64,000 bases of DNA, taken from assembly GCF_013364215.1 (NCBI RefSeq), contig NZ_CP054923.1:3534001-3598000 (forward strand), written 5' to 3'. The DNA comes from Verrucosispora sp. NA02020. GTDB lineage: Bacteria; Actinomycetota; Actinomycetes; Mycobacteriales; Micromonosporaceae. Positions 1-8,380 of this stretch are shown in pieces. The position numbers and the translations under genes were made by a program. The notes under the pieces were generated by a model that worked only from the letters and a program-made list of their open reading frames with translations, searched no databases and was not told the origin of the DNA. How positions within the stretch are numbered: position 1 is the first letter of the stretch; each line of letters begins with the position of its first letter.

Positions 1-933
1 GTCCTCCCACCAGGCCGCGCCCACGTTGTTCAGCACCGAGGCGGCGTCGGCGGCGGCCTGCCCGGCGTACGAGACCAGGTGCTCCAGCACCACCGGGTTG
101 CGCTTCTGCGGCATGATGCTGCTGCCCTGGGTGAAGTCACCGGGCGTGGTCACCCACTGCCAGCTCAGCCAGTCCATCAGGGTGCGCGCCAGCCGCGCCC
201 CGGTGGCCAGCGCCTGGGCGTTGAGGGTGCCGACCCGCACCAGATGGTCGGCGCCGGCCACCGCCTCGTACGAGTTGGTCACCAGACCCGCGAAGCCGAG
301 CAACTCGGCCACCCGGGCGGGGGAGATGTCCAGGTCGGTGCCGGCGAAGGCGCAGGACCCCAGCGGTGAGACGTTGAGCGCCTCGATCACGTCGGCGTAG
401 GCGAGCGCCTCCCCGGCCAGCGCCTCGGCGTACCCGGCCAGGGCGTGCCCGATGGTGGTCGGCTGGGCCGGACGCCGGTGGGTGTAGCCGGTGATCACCA
501 CGTCCGCGTACCGGTCCGCGGCGTCCAGCGCGACCGTGCCGGTGGCCAGTACCCGGTCGAGCACGCCGGTCAGCTGGTCGCGCAGCAGCATCCGGAACAC
601 CCCGGCGTCGAGGTCGTTGCGGCTGCGCGCCATCTGCACGTCCAGCTCCGAGGTGGGTATCCCGCAGGCCGCCGCGAGACGCTTCTCCACCAGGTAGTAC
701 GTGTCCTCGAAGGTGCCGTCGAAGGGCGGCGCGTCGGCCTGGTCGGCGCGCAGCTCGGCCAGTCCGCGCAGCAACCGGGCGCCCCGATCGGCGGGGATCA
801 ACCCCTGCTCGGTCAGCATCACCACGTGCGCCTGGCTGGCCCGCACCATCGCCGGGAACAGGTGCCCGACGTGGTGGTCGTAGGTGGGACGCAGGTGGTG
901 CCGCTGGTAGGTGGTCAGCGCGGGTGTGCTCAT
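1..933 (-). CDS. Argininosuccinate lyase-like lyase (aspartase/fumarase superfamily), 3' end cut by window
   Basis: The first 311 codons are present; the gene runs off the left edge. The fold family breaks C-N or C-O bonds next to a carboxylate, releasing fumarate or a similar product. Seen here: the catalytic-loop signature GSSIMPQKRNP at residues 270-280, and the helix motif YTHRRPAQP. The usual ASL stretch RSRNDQVATD reads RSRNDLDAGV here, so the substrate pocket probably differs from true argininosuccinate lyase. It is the last visible gene of an ABC-transporter/amidohydrolase operon rather than an arg cluster, which supports a catabolic role on an imported compound. The ATG at 933 has an AGGAA ribosome-binding site. 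It could still be a second ASL; exact substrate unknown. Confidence 0.85.
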   Translation of the reverse strand, partial: MSTPALTTYQRHHLRPTYDHHVGHLFPAMVRASQAHVVMLTEQGLIPADRGARLLRGLAELRADQADAPPFDGTFEDTYYLVEKRLAAACGIPTSELDVQMARSRNDLDAGVFRMLLRDQLTGVLDRVLATGTVALDAADRYADVVITGYTHRRPAQPTTIGHALAGYAEALAGEALAYADVIEALNVSPLGSCAFAGTDLDISPARVAELLGFAGLVTNSYEAVAGADHLVRVGTLNAQALATGARLARTLMDWLSWQWVTTPGDFTQGSSIMPQKRNPVVLEHLVSYAGQAAADAASVLNNVGAAWWED

Positions 934-998
934 GACGGAGTTCCTTACTTCCTCTGCGGGCCGGGTCGGCGCGGGGGCCGTCCCGGACGGTCGGCCGG

Positions 999-1952
999 TC
1001 AGTCGTCCAGCCCGAGCAGGCGCTCGGCGTTACCGGCGAAGATCGCGCGCAGGTGCTCGTCGGGCAGGCCCAGTTCCCGGCAGATGCGGAGCTGGTCGTC
1101 GAGGTAGCGGGTGACGTACCCGCGCGGGAACCACGACGAGTCGCTGCCGAACACGATCCGCTCCGGGCCGATGGTCTCGTAGCAGCGCCGGAACAGGTCC
1201 TCCAGCGTCAGCTTGTACGGCATCCACCGCACCCACTGGTTGGAGCCGGAGGTGTCGACGTGCACGTTCGGGCAGCCCCAGGCGGTGAAGAGCAGCTCCT
1301 GCACGTACTGCACGCCGAAGTGCGGCACCACCACCGGCAGCTCCGGGAACCGACGGGCCATCCGGGCCAGCTCCTCCGGACCACCGTGCCGGCCGAAGGT
1401 GAGGCCGCCGGCGCTGCCGTAGTGCCCGATGTGGATCAGCACCGGCACACCGAGCCGCTGCGCGGTGCCCCAGAGCGGATCGAGGTCCGGCCCGTCGAGC
1501 GGGCCGCGCAGCAACGGCGCGAACAGCTTCAACCCGCGCAGGCCGCGTTCGGTGACCGCCCGTTCCAGCTCGGCCGCGGCGTCCGGTGCGTACGGGTCGT
1601 GGTGGGCGAAGCCGAGCAGCAGGTCCGGGTGCCGGTCGACCACGTCGGCCACCGCGTCGTTGCCGCCGCCGGTGACGAACACCGCCCGGCGTACGCCCAC
1701 CCGGCGCAACTCGTCGGCCCACCGGTCGGCCTCGTCCGGCCAGTGCGCGGCGGGCGGCTCCGGTTCCGGGAACGACCACGCCTGCCGCCACGCCCGCGCG
1801 TACGGGGCGGAGGCGGCGGCGCGGGCGGCCCGCCCGGGTGCCCCGCCGGGGTGCATCCCGGCGGCCTCCTCGCAGGCGTGGATCGTCTCGTCGGCGCCGA
1901 TGCGGAAGTGCAGGTGGAAGTCGACGACGTCCAGTCCCCGGTCCACGGTCAC
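999..1952 (-). CDS. Amidohydrolase family 2 metal-dependent hydrolase
   Basis: A 317-residue TIM-barrel hydrolase/decarboxylase of the amidohydrolase_2 group, cytoplasmic (no signal peptide). The metal-binding pattern is visible in order: DFHLHF near residue 11, HIGH, PHFG and a C-terminal FGSDSS with the conserved aspartate. Members hydrolyse amide or ester bonds, or decarboxylate ring acids; the sequence does not settle which. The GTG start at 1952 overlaps the creatininase stop as GTGA and follows a GGGGAGGAGG ribosome-binding site, so translation is coupled. Its place between a creatininase and a lyase suggests a middle step of one degradation pathway. Confidence 0.85.
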   Translation of the reverse strand: MTVDRGLDVVDFHLHFRIGADETIHACEEAAGMHPGGAPGRAARAAASAPYARAWRQAWSFPEPEPPAAHWPDEADRWADELRRVGVRRAVFVTGGGNDAVADVVDRHPDLLLGFAHHDPYAPDAAAELERAVTERGLRGLKLFAPLLRGPLDGPDLDPLWGTAQRLGVPVLIHIGHYGSAGGLTFGRHGGPEELARMARRFPELPVVVPHFGVQYVQELLFTAWGCPNVHVDTSGSNQWVRWMPYKLTLEDLFRRCYETIGPERIVFGSDSSWFPRGYVTRYLDDQLRICRELGLPDEHLRAIFAGNAERLLGLDD

Positions 1953-2827
1953 CCCTCCTCCCCGGACAGCGGCGGATCACCGGACGGATCGGCGGACAGC
2001 GGTGGATCGGTGGGCAGGGGATCGGCCGTGGGCGCAGCGGGTGCCGGGGCGGCGACCCAGGCGGCCACGATCTCCCGTAACCGGGCACCGGCGATGTGCC
2101 GGACCCGCTCGCCGCTCTCCACGTCGGCCAGCGAGATGTGTCCGGACCAGCCCTGCCACGGGTCGGGCCGGGACTCCACCAGCACGTACGGGTGGGCCAC
2201 CGGCAGCTTCGGCTTCGGCGGCAGGTCCTCGACCGCGTCGAGGCGTACCGCGTCGGGGTCGAAGCCGAGCACGCCGGAGGTCTCGTAGGCCCCGCCGTGC
2301 CCCCGCGCGGGCAGCTCGCCGTAGATCTGCGTGGTCTCCGCCGGGGTGACCAACTGGAACCAGTTGACCAACAGCAGGCTGGCCTGCCGGCGGCCGGAGA
2401 CCCACTCCATCGCGGCCCGCGCGGTGGACATGTTGGCGTCGTGCCCGTTGACGATCAGCAGGCGGGGGAAACCGGCGGCGACGATCCCCTCGATCACGTC
2501 GGCCAGGTAGCCGACCGCGATCTCCGGACGGATCGCCACCGTCCCCGGCCACGGGCGGGTCTGCCCCGGGCAGGCCGCATACGGCACGGCGGGAAAGAGC
2601 ACCCCGCGCGGGCCGTCGCCGGTCGCGCCGCTCTCGGCGGCGAACCCCTCGGCCAGGATCAGGTCGGTGCCCAGCGGCAGGTGCGGGCCGTGCCACTCCA
2701 CCGCGCCCACCGGCAGCACCGCGAAGTCCGCGGCGGCGGCCACCGCCGCCAGTTCGCCACCGGGCACCCGGCCGACCGGCAGCAGGCCCGACTCCGGCCA
2801 GCCCACGGTCACCTCGGTACGCGTCAC
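1949..2827 (-). CDS. Creatininase family amidohydrolase
   Basis: Zn/Mn-dependent amide hydrolase of the creatininase/mycofactocin MftE/FAPy-deformylase family. Visible signatures are EWHGPHLPLGTD for metal binding near the N-terminus, NGHDAN in the middle and GHGGAYETS later, matching the usual HGGExETS block. At about 290 residues it has normal length. I place the start at GTG 2827, which overlaps the permease stop as GTGA like the other joints of this operon; a second in-frame GTG at 2836 is possible. It is cytoplasmic. Here it probably opens an amide or lactam in the compound brought in by the linked transporter. Confidence 0.85.
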   Translation of the reverse strand: MTRTEVTVGWPESGLLPVGRVPGGELAAVAAAADFAVLPVGAVEWHGPHLPLGTDLILAEGFAAESGATGDGPRGVLFPAVPYAACPGQTRPWPGTVAIRPEIAVGYLADVIEGIVAAGFPRLLIVNGHDANMSTARAAMEWVSGRRQASLLLVNWFQLVTPAETTQIYGELPARGHGGAYETSGVLGFDPDAVRLDAVEDLPPKPKLPVAHPYVLVESRPDPWQGWSGHISLADVESGERVRHIAGARLREIVAAWVAAPAPAAPTADPLPTDPPLSADPSGDPPLSGEEG

Positions 2828-4626
2828 GTCGTCCACTTCGCCGCCTCCCGGGACGCCGACCGGCCGCTCTGGAGCCGACCGGAGACCACCATCACCACGA
2901 AGATCAGCGCCACCTGGAGCATGCCGTAGGCGGCGGCGGTGCCGACCTCGAACGAGTACATCCGATTGTTGATCTCGACGGAGATCGGTGCGGTCTGCGA
3001 CGTGTAGATCAGCACCGAGGCGACGAACTCACCGACGCCGTTGACGAAGGCCAGCAGCGCGCCGGCCGCCACCCCGGGGATCATCAGCCGCAGGGTGACC
3101 GTGCCGAACGCCCGCCACCACGAGGCGCCCAGGTTGCGGGCCGCCTCCTCCAGCGAGGGGTCGATCTGCGCCAGCGTGGCCGAACTGGACCGGAACACCA
3201 GCGGCAGGAACCGCACGAAGTACGCCAACGGCATGATCCAGAAGGTGCCGATCAGCACCTGCCCGAAGCTGAACGCGTTGCCGGTGCTGAACGCCGAGAT
3301 CAGGTTGATCGCCACCACCGTGCCGGGCAGCGCCCACGCCAGCATGACCGCCACGTCCAGCAGCGCCCGACCCCGGAAGTCCAACCGCCGCACCGCGTAC
3401 GCGATGAGCACGCCGACCACCACACAGGCGACCGTGGCGATCAGGCTCATCTGCAACGAGTTGAGGATCGGCTGGAACGCCCTCGGGTCGGAGAAGATGG
3501 TGACGAAGTTCTGCCAGGTGTACGCCGAGGGGATCACCTCGGTCGTCCACGACCCGTCCTCGGAGAACGCCACCAGGCCGATCGTGACCACCGGTGCCAG
3601 CAGCACCACCGTGGCCAGGATCGAGGCGGCGAGCGCGGCCCACTTGCCGAACGGGTTGGTGATCTCCCGCCGGTGCGCGGCGACGCCCTTGGACTGCGAG
3701 CGGTAGCTGCGCCGCCCCTCGTACCAGCGCATGCCGAGCAGGAACAGGATCGACACCACCGCCAGCACCGAGGCGTACGTGGAGGCCATCGGCAGGTCGC
3801 CGTTGGTGCGGTTGATGTAGATCTGCATGGTCATCGTGCGGTCCACCCCGAACAGCAGCGGAGCGGTGTACGACGCCAGCGAGGTCATGAACACCAGCAG
3901 CGAGGCCGAGACCAGCGCCGGGGTGAGCATCGGCAGCAGCACGGTCCGCCACACCCGGACCCGACCGGCGCCGAGGTTGTACGCGGCCTCCTCCACCGAC
4001 GGGTCCATCCCGGCGAGGGCGGCCGAGGCGGCGAGGTAGAAGAACGGGTACATGGTGAAGGTGTGCACCACCAGCACCCCGGCGATGCCGGTGAACGGCA
4101 GTACCGGGCTCTCGGTGCCGAACAGTTGCTGGAGCCCGCGCGGCAGGATGCCGGTCTCGCTGTAGAGCAACTGGAACGAGATGGCGCCGATCAGCGGTGG
4201 CAGCGCGGCCGGCACCAGGATGATCGCCTCGATCAGCCGGCGGCCGGGGAACTGGAAGCGCTTGAGCAGGAACGCCATCGCCACGCCGACGATCCCGCAG
4301 AGCAGCACGCTGGCCGCCGAGATGCCCAGCGAGGTGAGCAGCGCGGACCGGGCCACGCCCCCGCCGCGCAGGAACTCGGTGTAGTTGGCCACCCCGTCCA
4401 CCCCGACGCTCTCCGCGAAGGTGGCGAACATCGGCTGGACCACGTACCCGAACAGGATCAGCGCCAGCGGGAACACCAGCGCGTACGGGAACCAGCGGGA
4501 GCTGGCGCCACCGGCGAAGCGTCCGCCCAGCCGGGGACGGCGACCCCGTCCGGGCGGGGTCGGGTCCTCGGTGATCGGCGGGACGGTGGCGGCGCTGGGT
4601 GCGGCCGTCACGGGTGCACCACCCAC
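2824..4626 (-). CDS. Fused two-domain ABC transporter permease (Fe3+/spermidine type)
   Basis: About 600 residues forming two successive binding-protein-dependent permease halves. Each has several hydrophobic spans and an EAA-type loop: EEAAYNLGAGRVRVWRTVLLPML in the first half and EEAARNLGASWWRAFGTVTLRLM in the second, quoted only as landmarks. This fused layout is typical of FbpB/SfuB iron(III) and related phosphonate or polyamine permeases. The start at GTG 4626 has GGGAG five bases upstream and overlaps the ATPase by 19 bases; GTG 4611, overlapping the stop as GTGA, is an alternative. It forms the membrane channel with the adjacent ATPase and binding protein. Confidence 0.9.
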   Translation of the reverse strand: MGGAPVTAAPSAATVPPITEDPTPPGRGRRPRLGGRFAGGASSRWFPYALVFPLALILFGYVVQPMFATFAESVGVDGVANYTEFLRGGGVARSALLTSLGISAASVLLCGIVGVAMAFLLKRFQFPGRRLIEAIILVPAALPPLIGAISFQLLYSETGILPRGLQQLFGTESPVLPFTGIAGVLVVHTFTMYPFFYLAASAALAGMDPSVEEAAYNLGAGRVRVWRTVLLPMLTPALVSASLLVFMTSLASYTAPLLFGVDRTMTMQIYINRTNGDLPMASTYASVLAVVSILFLLGMRWYEGRRSYRSQSKGVAAHRREITNPFGKWAALAASILATVVLLAPVVTIGLVAFSEDGSWTTEVIPSAYTWQNFVTIFSDPRAFQPILNSLQMSLIATVACVVVGVLIAYAVRRLDFRGRALLDVAVMLAWALPGTVVAINLISAFSTGNAFSFGQVLIGTFWIMPLAYFVRFLPLVFRSSSATLAQIDPSLEEAARNLGASWWRAFGTVTLRLMIPGVAAGALLAFVNGVGEFVASVLIYTSQTAPISVEINNRMYSFEVGTAAAYGMLQVALIFVVMVVSGRLQSGRSASREAAKWTT

Positions 4627-5681
4627 ATGCGCTCCCGGTTGAGTCGCAGCCCGATCTGGTCGCCGACGGCGACGCCGGACGGCACGTCGATGGCGGCCAC
4701 CTGCACCGACTCGCCGGCCACCTCGACCACCAGGTTGGTGGCCATGCCGGTGAACTCCAGCTCGGTCACCCGGCCGGGCAGCGCGCCCGCCTCGGTGGCC
4801 GAGGTGAGCCCGATGTGCTCCGGGCGTACCGACACCAGCGCGGTCTCGCCGGAACGCAGGCCGTGCCCGACCGGCGCGGCCACGACGATCTCGGTGCCGT
4901 CCGGACGGCCGACGGTGACCGTCTCGTCGGTGACGGCCGTGACCGGCAGCGACAACACGTTGCTGCGGCCGATGAAGCGGGCCACGAAGGCGTTGGTCGG
5001 CCGGTGGTAGATCTCCTGCGGAGCACCGATCTGCTGCACCCGGCCGGACTCCATCACCGCGATCCGGTCCGACATCGCCATCGCCTCGGCCTGGTCGTGG
5101 GTGACGTAGATGGCGGTGGTGCCGCTCTCCTTCTGGATGCGGCGGATCTCGGTCCGGGTCTCCTCGCGCAGCTTCGCGTCGAGGTTGGAGAGCGGCTCGT
5201 CGAGCAGCAGCGTACGCGGGCGGATGACCAGGGCTCGGGCCAGCGCCACACGCTGCTGCTGACCGCCGGAGAGCTGATCGATGCGCCGCTCGCCGTACCC
5301 GCCGAGGTGCACCTCGCCCAGCGCCTCCTCGACGCGTCGCCGGGACTCGGCCCGCCCCACCTTGCGGATCTTCAGCCCGTACGCGACGTTCTGCGCCACC
5401 GACATGTGCGGGAACAGCGCGTAGTTCTGGAACACCATGCCGGTGTCACGCTTGTTCGGTGGGCGGCGGGTGACGTCCTCGGTGCCGAAGCGGATCCGGC
5501 CGGAGGTGGGGAAGTAGAACCCGGCCACCATGCGCAGGGTGGTGGTCTTGCCGCAGCCGCTCGGGCCGAGCAGGGTGAAGAACTCACCGGCGGCGATGCT
5601 GATGTCGACATCGTCGACGGCCGCGGTGTCACCGGCGCGGGCGAATCGCTTGCTCACCGACTCCAGCGTGACATCGATCAT
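4608..5681 (-). CDS. ABC transporter ATP-binding protein (Fe3+/polyamine type)
   Basis: A 357-residue ATPase with Walker A GPSGCGKTT, signature LSGGQQQR, Walker B LLLDEP and the switch histidine in YVTHDQ. A C-terminal TOBE domain (about residues 270-350) marks the FbpC/PotA/UgpC group. The ATG at 5681 has a strong AAGGAGG site six bases upstream. It lies between the binding-protein gene (172 bases upstream, separated by two hairpins) and the fused permease, which it overlaps. It energises import of the unknown substrate. Confidence 0.92.
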   Translation of the reverse strand: MIDVTLESVSKRFARAGDTAAVDDVDISIAAGEFFTLLGPSGCGKTTTLRMVAGFYFPTSGRIRFGTEDVTRRPPNKRDTGMVFQNYALFPHMSVAQNVAYGLKIRKVGRAESRRRVEEALGEVHLGGYGERRIDQLSGGQQQRVALARALVIRPRTLLLDEPLSNLDAKLREETRTEIRRIQKESGTTAIYVTHDQAEAMAMSDRIAVMESGRVQQIGAPQEIYHRPTNAFVARFIGRSNVLSLPVTAVTDETVTVGRPDGTEIVVAAPVGHGLRSGETALVSVRPEHIGLTSATEAGALPGRVTELEFTGMATNLVVEVAGESVQVAAIDVPSGVAVGDQIGLRLNRERMWVVHP

Positions 5682-5741
5682 GATGTCCTCCTTCTCGTGC
5701 TGCCGGTCGTAGGTAAGAGGGGTGCTGCCGGCCGCGATGAA

Positions 5742-5789
5742 AGGAAGGGACCCTTCCTAACGCCTGCGGTATAGGAAGGGTCCCTTCCT
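5742..5789. repeat. Nested palindrome, AGGAAGGG family, copy 1
   Basis: Two perfect 18-base inverted arms (5742-5759 and 5772-5789) flank a 12-base loop. Each arm is itself a near-perfect palindrome, AGGAAGGG-A-CCCTTCCT. The same 18-12-18 layout with the same outer half and a related loop (AGGCG core) recurs at 12702-12749, so this is an interspersed repeat family. It lies between the binding-protein and ATPase genes. Confidence 0.85.
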
Positions 5790-5812
5790 AACAGCGGTCG
5801 GCCGGACGGCGG

Positions 5813-5842
5813 CCGGGTCGGGGTACGCGTACCCCGACCCGG
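5813..5842 (-). terminator. 30-base perfect palindrome downstream of binding-protein gene
   Basis: CCGGGTCGGGGTACG is followed directly by its exact reverse complement, giving a 15-base-pair stem that ends 11 bases from the binding-protein stop codon at 5854-5856. There is no T-tract. It could be an intrinsic terminator, or a 3' stabiliser that keeps the binding-protein message above the ATPase and permease messages. Confidence 0.7.
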
Positions 5843-5853
5843 TGCCGACGCGG

Positions 5854-6897
5854 TCAGCCCTTGTTCTTGATCTGGCTGTTCCAGTGGTTGATCCACTCGG
5901 TCTCGTGCTCGGCGATCACGTTCCAGTCGACGTTCATCGGGCGCAGGTCGAGCTGGGCCAGCCACTCCGGCTGGTCGGCGATCTCGATGGCGGGGATCTG
6001 GAAGAAGTCCTTGGCCAGGTCGGCGCGGAGCCCGTCGTCGAAGAGGAACTCGATGAACTTCTGCGCGCCCTCGGAGTTGCCGCCCTTGACCGCGGCGAGG
6101 CCGTCGACCAGCACCGGCGCACCGGAGGTGGGCATCACGTAGCCGAAGGGCATGTTCGACTGGTTGGCCTGCAACAGCACGTCCTGCAGGTTCCAGGCAC
6201 TCAGTGTGCCCTGCTGGCGGGAGAGCTTCAGGTACAGGTCGGCCGGGTTGGCCGCGTACGAGCCGGTGTTGGCGTCGAGGCGCTTGAGCCAGTCGTACCC
6301 GGGCTGCGGGTTGCTGCCGTCGGGGGAGAGACGCTGGATCATCGAGGCGTAGATCGACCGCATGGTGCCGGAGGCGGCCACGTCCCGGATGATGATCTTG
6401 TCTTTCCACTGCGGGTCGAGCAGGTCGTCCCAGTCCTTCGGGGCCTGCTCCGGGGTGAGCGCCGCGTTGTTGTACATGATGACCTCGGGCAGCAGGATCT
6501 CCCCGAACCAGCGGCCCTCGGCGTCCTTGTACTGCGCGTCCATGTCCCCGGCGAACGACGGCTGCCAGGGGGCCAGCAGGTCCTCGGCCGCACCCGCCGA
6601 CAGACCCTGCTGGGTGCCGCCCCACCAGACGTCGGCCTGCGGGTTGGCCTTCTCGGCCCGGACCCGCTCCAGGATCTCCTGGGCGCCGATGTTGAGGATC
6701 TCGACCTTGCCCTGGTACTCGGGGTACTTCTCGGTGAACTTCTCCACCACGAAGTCCGTGACCTTCTTGTCCCGGGCGGTGTAGATGGTGAGCTGCTGGA
6801 CGTCACCGGCCGCGTCGTCCGAGCCGCCACCGCCGCAGGCGGTGCCGACGGCGAGCACGGAGGCGAGCGCCCCGGCCAGGAGAAGTCGTCGTTTCAT
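5854..6897 (-). CDS. Extracellular solute-binding lipoprotein (Fe3+/thiamine/polyamine type)
   Basis: A 347-residue binding protein. The N-terminus MKRRLLLAGALASVLAVGTAC is a lipoprotein signal ending at Cys 21, so the protein should be anchored outside the membrane. The mature part starts with LTIYTARDKK and follows the class of FbpA/AfuA/PotD-like type 2 binding proteins. I chose ATG 6897 over an upstream in-frame ATG because GGAGG lies eight bases before it and the signal peptide starts there. It is the first transporter gene after the ROK regulator. Iron chelates, polyamines or opine-like compounds are candidates; the enzymes alongside favour an organic nitrogen compound. Confidence 0.9.
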   Translation of the reverse strand: MKRRLLLAGALASVLAVGTACGGGGSDDAAGDVQQLTIYTARDKKVTDFVVEKFTEKYPEYQGKVEILNIGAQEILERVRAEKANPQADVWWGGTQQGLSAGAAEDLLAPWQPSFAGDMDAQYKDAEGRWFGEILLPEVIMYNNAALTPEQAPKDWDDLLDPQWKDKIIIRDVAASGTMRSIYASMIQRLSPDGSNPQPGYDWLKRLDANTGSYAANPADLYLKLSRQQGTLSAWNLQDVLLQANQSNMPFGYVMPTSGAPVLVDGLAAVKGGNSEGAQKFIEFLFDDGLRADLAKDFFQIPAIEIADQPEWLAQLDLRPMNVDWNVIAEHETEWINHWNSQIKNKG

Positions 6898-6919
6898 GAG
6901 GTACCTCCGAGGGAAGGGA

Positions 6920-8083
6920 TCAAGGGGTGGGTAGGAGTTGGGGTGTGCCGGCCGCCGCAGCGGCGAGGGCGTAACTGACCGCGCCATGCAGCACCGCGCG
7001 GTCGCCGAGGACCGCCCGGCGTACCTCGGTGGTGGCGGGCGCGGAGGCGTCGACGAGCGTCTGGAGCCGCGCCACGGCGTCGTCGTCGAGCTGGGTGGCG
7101 GCGCCGCTGAGCAGGACCCGGCCCGGGTCGATCACGCAGACGCAGGAGACGATCAACCGGGTCCAGGCGGCCAGGACCTCGTCCAGGTACGCCGCCGCCC
7201 GCGCGTCGGTGCGGGCGAGCTCGACCAGGGCGGCCACCGGTGCGTCCGGCCGCCGCCCGGGAGCCAGTGCGACGACTCGTTCGGCGACGGCGTTCTCCGA
7301 CCACCGGGCCTCGAACGGGCCGATCCCGTCGTGTCCCCGGTCGCTCGGGTCCAGCGGCAGGAAGCCCACCTCGCCGGCCGCGCCACCGGCGCCCCGACGG
7401 ACCTGCCCGTCCAGGACCAGTCCGGCGCCGATGCCGTCGGCGACGTGCAGCAGCAGCAGGTCGGCCACGTCGATGCCGGCCCCGGCCGCGTGCTCACCGG
7501 CTGCCATCAGGTTGACGTCGTTGTCCACCACGACCGGCACGCCGAGGTGGCGTTGCACCGATTCGCCTATCTCCCGGCCCTCGACCAGCCCCACCGAGGG
7601 GGCGAGCCGGACCGTGCCGCCCGAGGAGACGCCCGGCGCGGCGATCGCCACCCCGCGCAGCGCGGGCAGCCCGTCGCCGGCCAGTTCGGGTACGGAGCGG
7701 CAGATGCTCTCGACGATGTCGCCGGCGAGTCGGACCGCCCGGTGGGCGATGACGGTGCCGTCGCTGTCGGCGATCTCGCAGCTGATCCGGGTGGGCTCCA
7801 ACGACACCGCGGCGACCAGTTCGGCGCGCGGGTTGAACTCCAGCATGGCCCGGGGGCGACCGGCCCGGGAGGTGCCCGGGCCGCGTTCGATCAGGTAGCC
7901 CTCGGCGATGAGCTCGCGGACGAGGGGCGTGAGCGTGGCGGGGCTCAACCCGGTCAGCTCGGTCAGCTCGGCGCGGGAGAGCAGCCGCACCTGGCGGGCG
8001 GTGGAGATCACCGAGAGGCGCTTGATCTCCTTCGACCGCTCCCGGCTCACCGGGCTCGTTGGTGGCGTCACCACGTCAGTCAC
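6920..8083 (-). CDS. ROK family transcriptional regulator
   Basis: A 387-residue protein with an N-terminal winged helix (about residues 20-85, including SRAELTELTGLSPATLTPLV) and a C-terminal ROK sugar-kinase-like domain. The usual CxCGxxGCxE zinc motif of ROK proteins is absent: the corresponding region reads GEVGFLPLDPSDRGHDG. It is therefore probably a regulator without kinase activity and with an atypical inducer pocket. It is the first gene of the transporter/amidohydrolase operon, 22 bases before the binding-protein gene, and likely controls it. The GTG start at 8083 lies about seven bases after a good -10 box, so the message may be leaderless. Confidence 0.9.
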   Translation of the reverse strand: MTDVVTPPTSPVSRERSKEIKRLSVISTARQVRLLSRAELTELTGLSPATLTPLVRELIAEGYLIERGPGTSRAGRPRAMLEFNPRAELVAAVSLEPTRISCEIADSDGTVIAHRAVRLAGDIVESICRSVPELAGDGLPALRGVAIAAPGVSSGGTVRLAPSVGLVEGREIGESVQRHLGVPVVVDNDVNLMAAGEHAAGAGIDVADLLLLHVADGIGAGLVLDGQVRRGAGGAAGEVGFLPLDPSDRGHDGIGPFEARWSENAVAERVVALAPGRRPDAPVAALVELARTDARAAAYLDEVLAAWTRLIVSCVCVIDPGRVLLSGAATQLDDDAVARLQTLVDASAPATTEVRRAVLGDRAVLHGAVSYALAAAAAGTPQLLPTP

Positions 8084-8089
8084 ACTTCC

Positions 8090-8118
8090 TTCCTACGGCG
8101 AACGAACTATTGCGTCAA
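8090..8118 (-). promoter_or_regulatory. Promoter of the ROK/transporter operon, possibly leaderless
   Basis: On the minus strand TTGACG (8118-8113) and TAGGAA (8095-8090) are separated by 17 bases. Transcription would be expected to start close to 8083, the GTG start codon itself. The spacer contains AGTTCGTTCG, resembling AACTCGTTAC just upstream, a possible operator. Confidence 0.55.
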
Positions 8119-8380
8119 GTAACGAGTTGGTCTCGGGCGTCCGACGACACCGCTCTGAGCTGGTCAGATGTCCGATTCGCGGGGCGATGTGAGGGTGCGA
8201 AGAAGCGCGCGTTGCCGCATCGAGAAGGCGGAGATTATTTATTCCGCGTACAAACGAAGCGGCGTGCGGCATCCGGTCGTCCTGGTGTCGTCAGGCATGA
8301 CCATCCAGTGTGTACGGACCGCTCCGGTGCCGTGCGTCGGGTCGGCGCACGGACGTACCGCAGCGCCGACTCGGCGTCGG

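Noticed and set aside
1053..2349. Very long open frames opposite the amidohydrolase and creatininase genes
   Set aside because: Shadows caused by GC-rich third positions; low-complexity Arg/Ala/Pro translations without motifs.
5742..5842. Insertion sequence or CRISPR-like repeat
   Set aside because: No transposase, no terminal direct repeats and only a single hairpin unit, so neither an IS nor a CRISPR array.
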